Positions 63,397 to 64,000 of a DNA stretch of 64,000 nucleotides are shown piece by piece; the first letter of the stretch is position 1, and every line of letters starts with the position of its first letter. Position numbers and translations under genes: made by a program. This DNA comes from Brevundimonas pishanensis (lineage in GTDB: Bacteria; Pseudomonadota; Alphaproteobacteria; Caulobacterales; Caulobacteraceae): the NCBI RefSeq assembly GCF_022750635.1, contig NZ_JAJKBG010000001.1, forward strand, positions 372,001 to 436,000, given 5' to 3'. The notes under the pieces are model-generated. The model did not search any database and had not been told where the DNA came from. It saw only the letters and a list, made by a program, of their open reading frames with translations.

Positions 63397-64000
63397 ATGA
63401 CTGATCAAACTCCGGCCCAATACACTGGCCCTCGCCGCGTCCTGTCCGGCATCCAGGCTTCCGGTGCGCTGCACCTTGGCAACTACCTCGGCGCGCTGAA
63501 GCGCTTCGTCGAGATGCAGGATGCGGGTGCCCCCTGCTACCTGTTCGTGGCCGATATGCACGCCATTACCGTCTGGCAGGACCCCGACAAGCTGACCGCC
63601 CAGACGCGTGAAATCGCTGCGGCCTATCTGGCGGCGGGTCTGGATCCGGAAAAGTCGGTCATCTTCCCGCAGTCGGCCGTGCCTGCGCACGCTGAACTGG
63701 CGTGGATTTTCAACTGCACCGCCCGCCTCGGCTGGTTGGACCGCATGACCCAGTTCAAGGAAAAGTCGGGCAAGCATAAAGAGCGCTCTTCGGTGGGCCT
63801 CTACACCTATCCGGTGCTGCAGGCCGCTGACATCCTTCTGTACAAGGCGACCGAAGTGCCGGTCGGCGAGGACCAGAAGCAGCACCTCGAGCTGACCCGC
63901 GACATCGCCCAGAAGTTTAACAACGACTTCGGCGTGCCGGACTTCTTCCCGCTGCCTGAGCCGATGATTCAGGGTCCGGCCACGCGTGTGATGTCCCTGC
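63397..64000 (+). CDS. trpS: Tryptophanyl-tRNA synthetase (partial, 3' end missing)
   Basis: The first 201 residues are present; the gene runs off the right edge. [23 protein letters not shown] contains the class I HIGH-type motif (HLGN), and [79 protein letters not shown] are diagnostic of TrpS. It charges tRNA-Trp. ATG 63397 has no strong Shine-Dalgarno. It is downstream of the hypothetical gene and in the same direction as the mutS-glnD-murJ unit. Confidence 0.96.
   Translation, partial: MTDQTPAQYTGPRRVLSGIQASGALHLGNYLGALKRFVEMQDAGAPCYLFVADMHAITVWQDPDKLTAQTREIAAAYLAAGLDPEKSVIFPQSAVPAHAELAWIFNCTARLGWLDRMTQFKEKSGKHKERSSVGLYTYPVLQAADILLYKATEVPVGEDQKQHLELTRDIAQKFNNDFGVPDFFPLPEPMIQGPATRVMSL

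Overview
The window is ordinary, densely packed chromosome from an alphaproteobacterium. The best guess is a member of the Caulobacterales (Caulobacter, Brevundimonas, Asticcacaulis or a relative; the genus is not resolved). The strongest clues are a DivL-type pseudo-histidine kinase with Tyr at the phosphorylation site, a sensor-less hybrid kinase that matches ShkA in architecture and in its c-di-GMP-binding residues, GGAAC-N16/17-CGTT general-stress (EcfG/SigT) promoters, an HrcA/CIRCE-type groESL operon, and many exported peptidases. I saw no tRNA, rRNA, CRISPR array, transposase, integrase or phage gene. The two ends cut a lipid kinase (left) and trpS (right).

Layout. 1-6.6 kb: partial diacylglycerol-kinase-like gene, two small outer-membrane lipoproteins, a DsbD-type reductase, pgi and a second glycine-zipper protein. 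6.6-8.9 kb: groES-groEL with a CIRCE operator and a small duplication of the groEL tail. 9.0-16.9 kb: exported M17 and M28 peptidases, a GreA-like factor, a BaiN-like flavoprotein, a serine hydrolase and a RarD permease. 17-20.4 kb: asd, zapE, mdh. 20.5-26.8 kb: EcsC and HIT proteins, then sdhCDAB-ferredoxin and a glycerate kinase whose 5' end contains an intrinsic terminator. 26.8-34.8 kb: HAD hydrolase, divL, a small zincin, rsmB, kup and a DUF1223 protein. 34.9-39.4 kb: two translationally coupled prolyl oligopeptidases. 39.5-48.5 kb: K+ channel, dapF, malic enzyme, AmpG-like permease, shkA, yifB. 48.6-51.7 kb: gshB, SirB1-like, yraN, rsmI. 51.8-53.1 kb: small stress-type membrane proteins behind two EcfG-type promoters. 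53.2-62.6 kb: FAH hydrolase with maleylacetoacetate isomerase, a degenerate aldo/keto reductase, and mutS-glnD-murJ. 62.6-64 kb: an unknown conserved-looking gene and trpS.

How it fits together. Most of the window is core metabolism and maintenance: TCA and anaplerosis (sdh, mdh, malic enzyme), lysine/DAP and peptidoglycan supply (asd, dapF, murJ, ampG), protein folding, rRNA modification and redox/glutathione functions. Two genes, divL and shkA, belong to the Caulobacter cell-cycle and stalk signalling network. Three small envelope-protein transcription units carry perfect EcfG-type promoters and are likely part of the general stress response. I found no clearly new multi-gene system. The observations most worth checking are the three stress promoters and the unusual proteins behind them, the terminator embedded in the glycerate-kinase coding region, the operator-like palindrome in front of shkA, and the aldo/keto reductase that has lost its catalytic residues. 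No stretch longer than 300 bases lacks a gene; the longest gaps (539-675, 6505-6753, 8743-9003, 63156-63396) are described in the entries.
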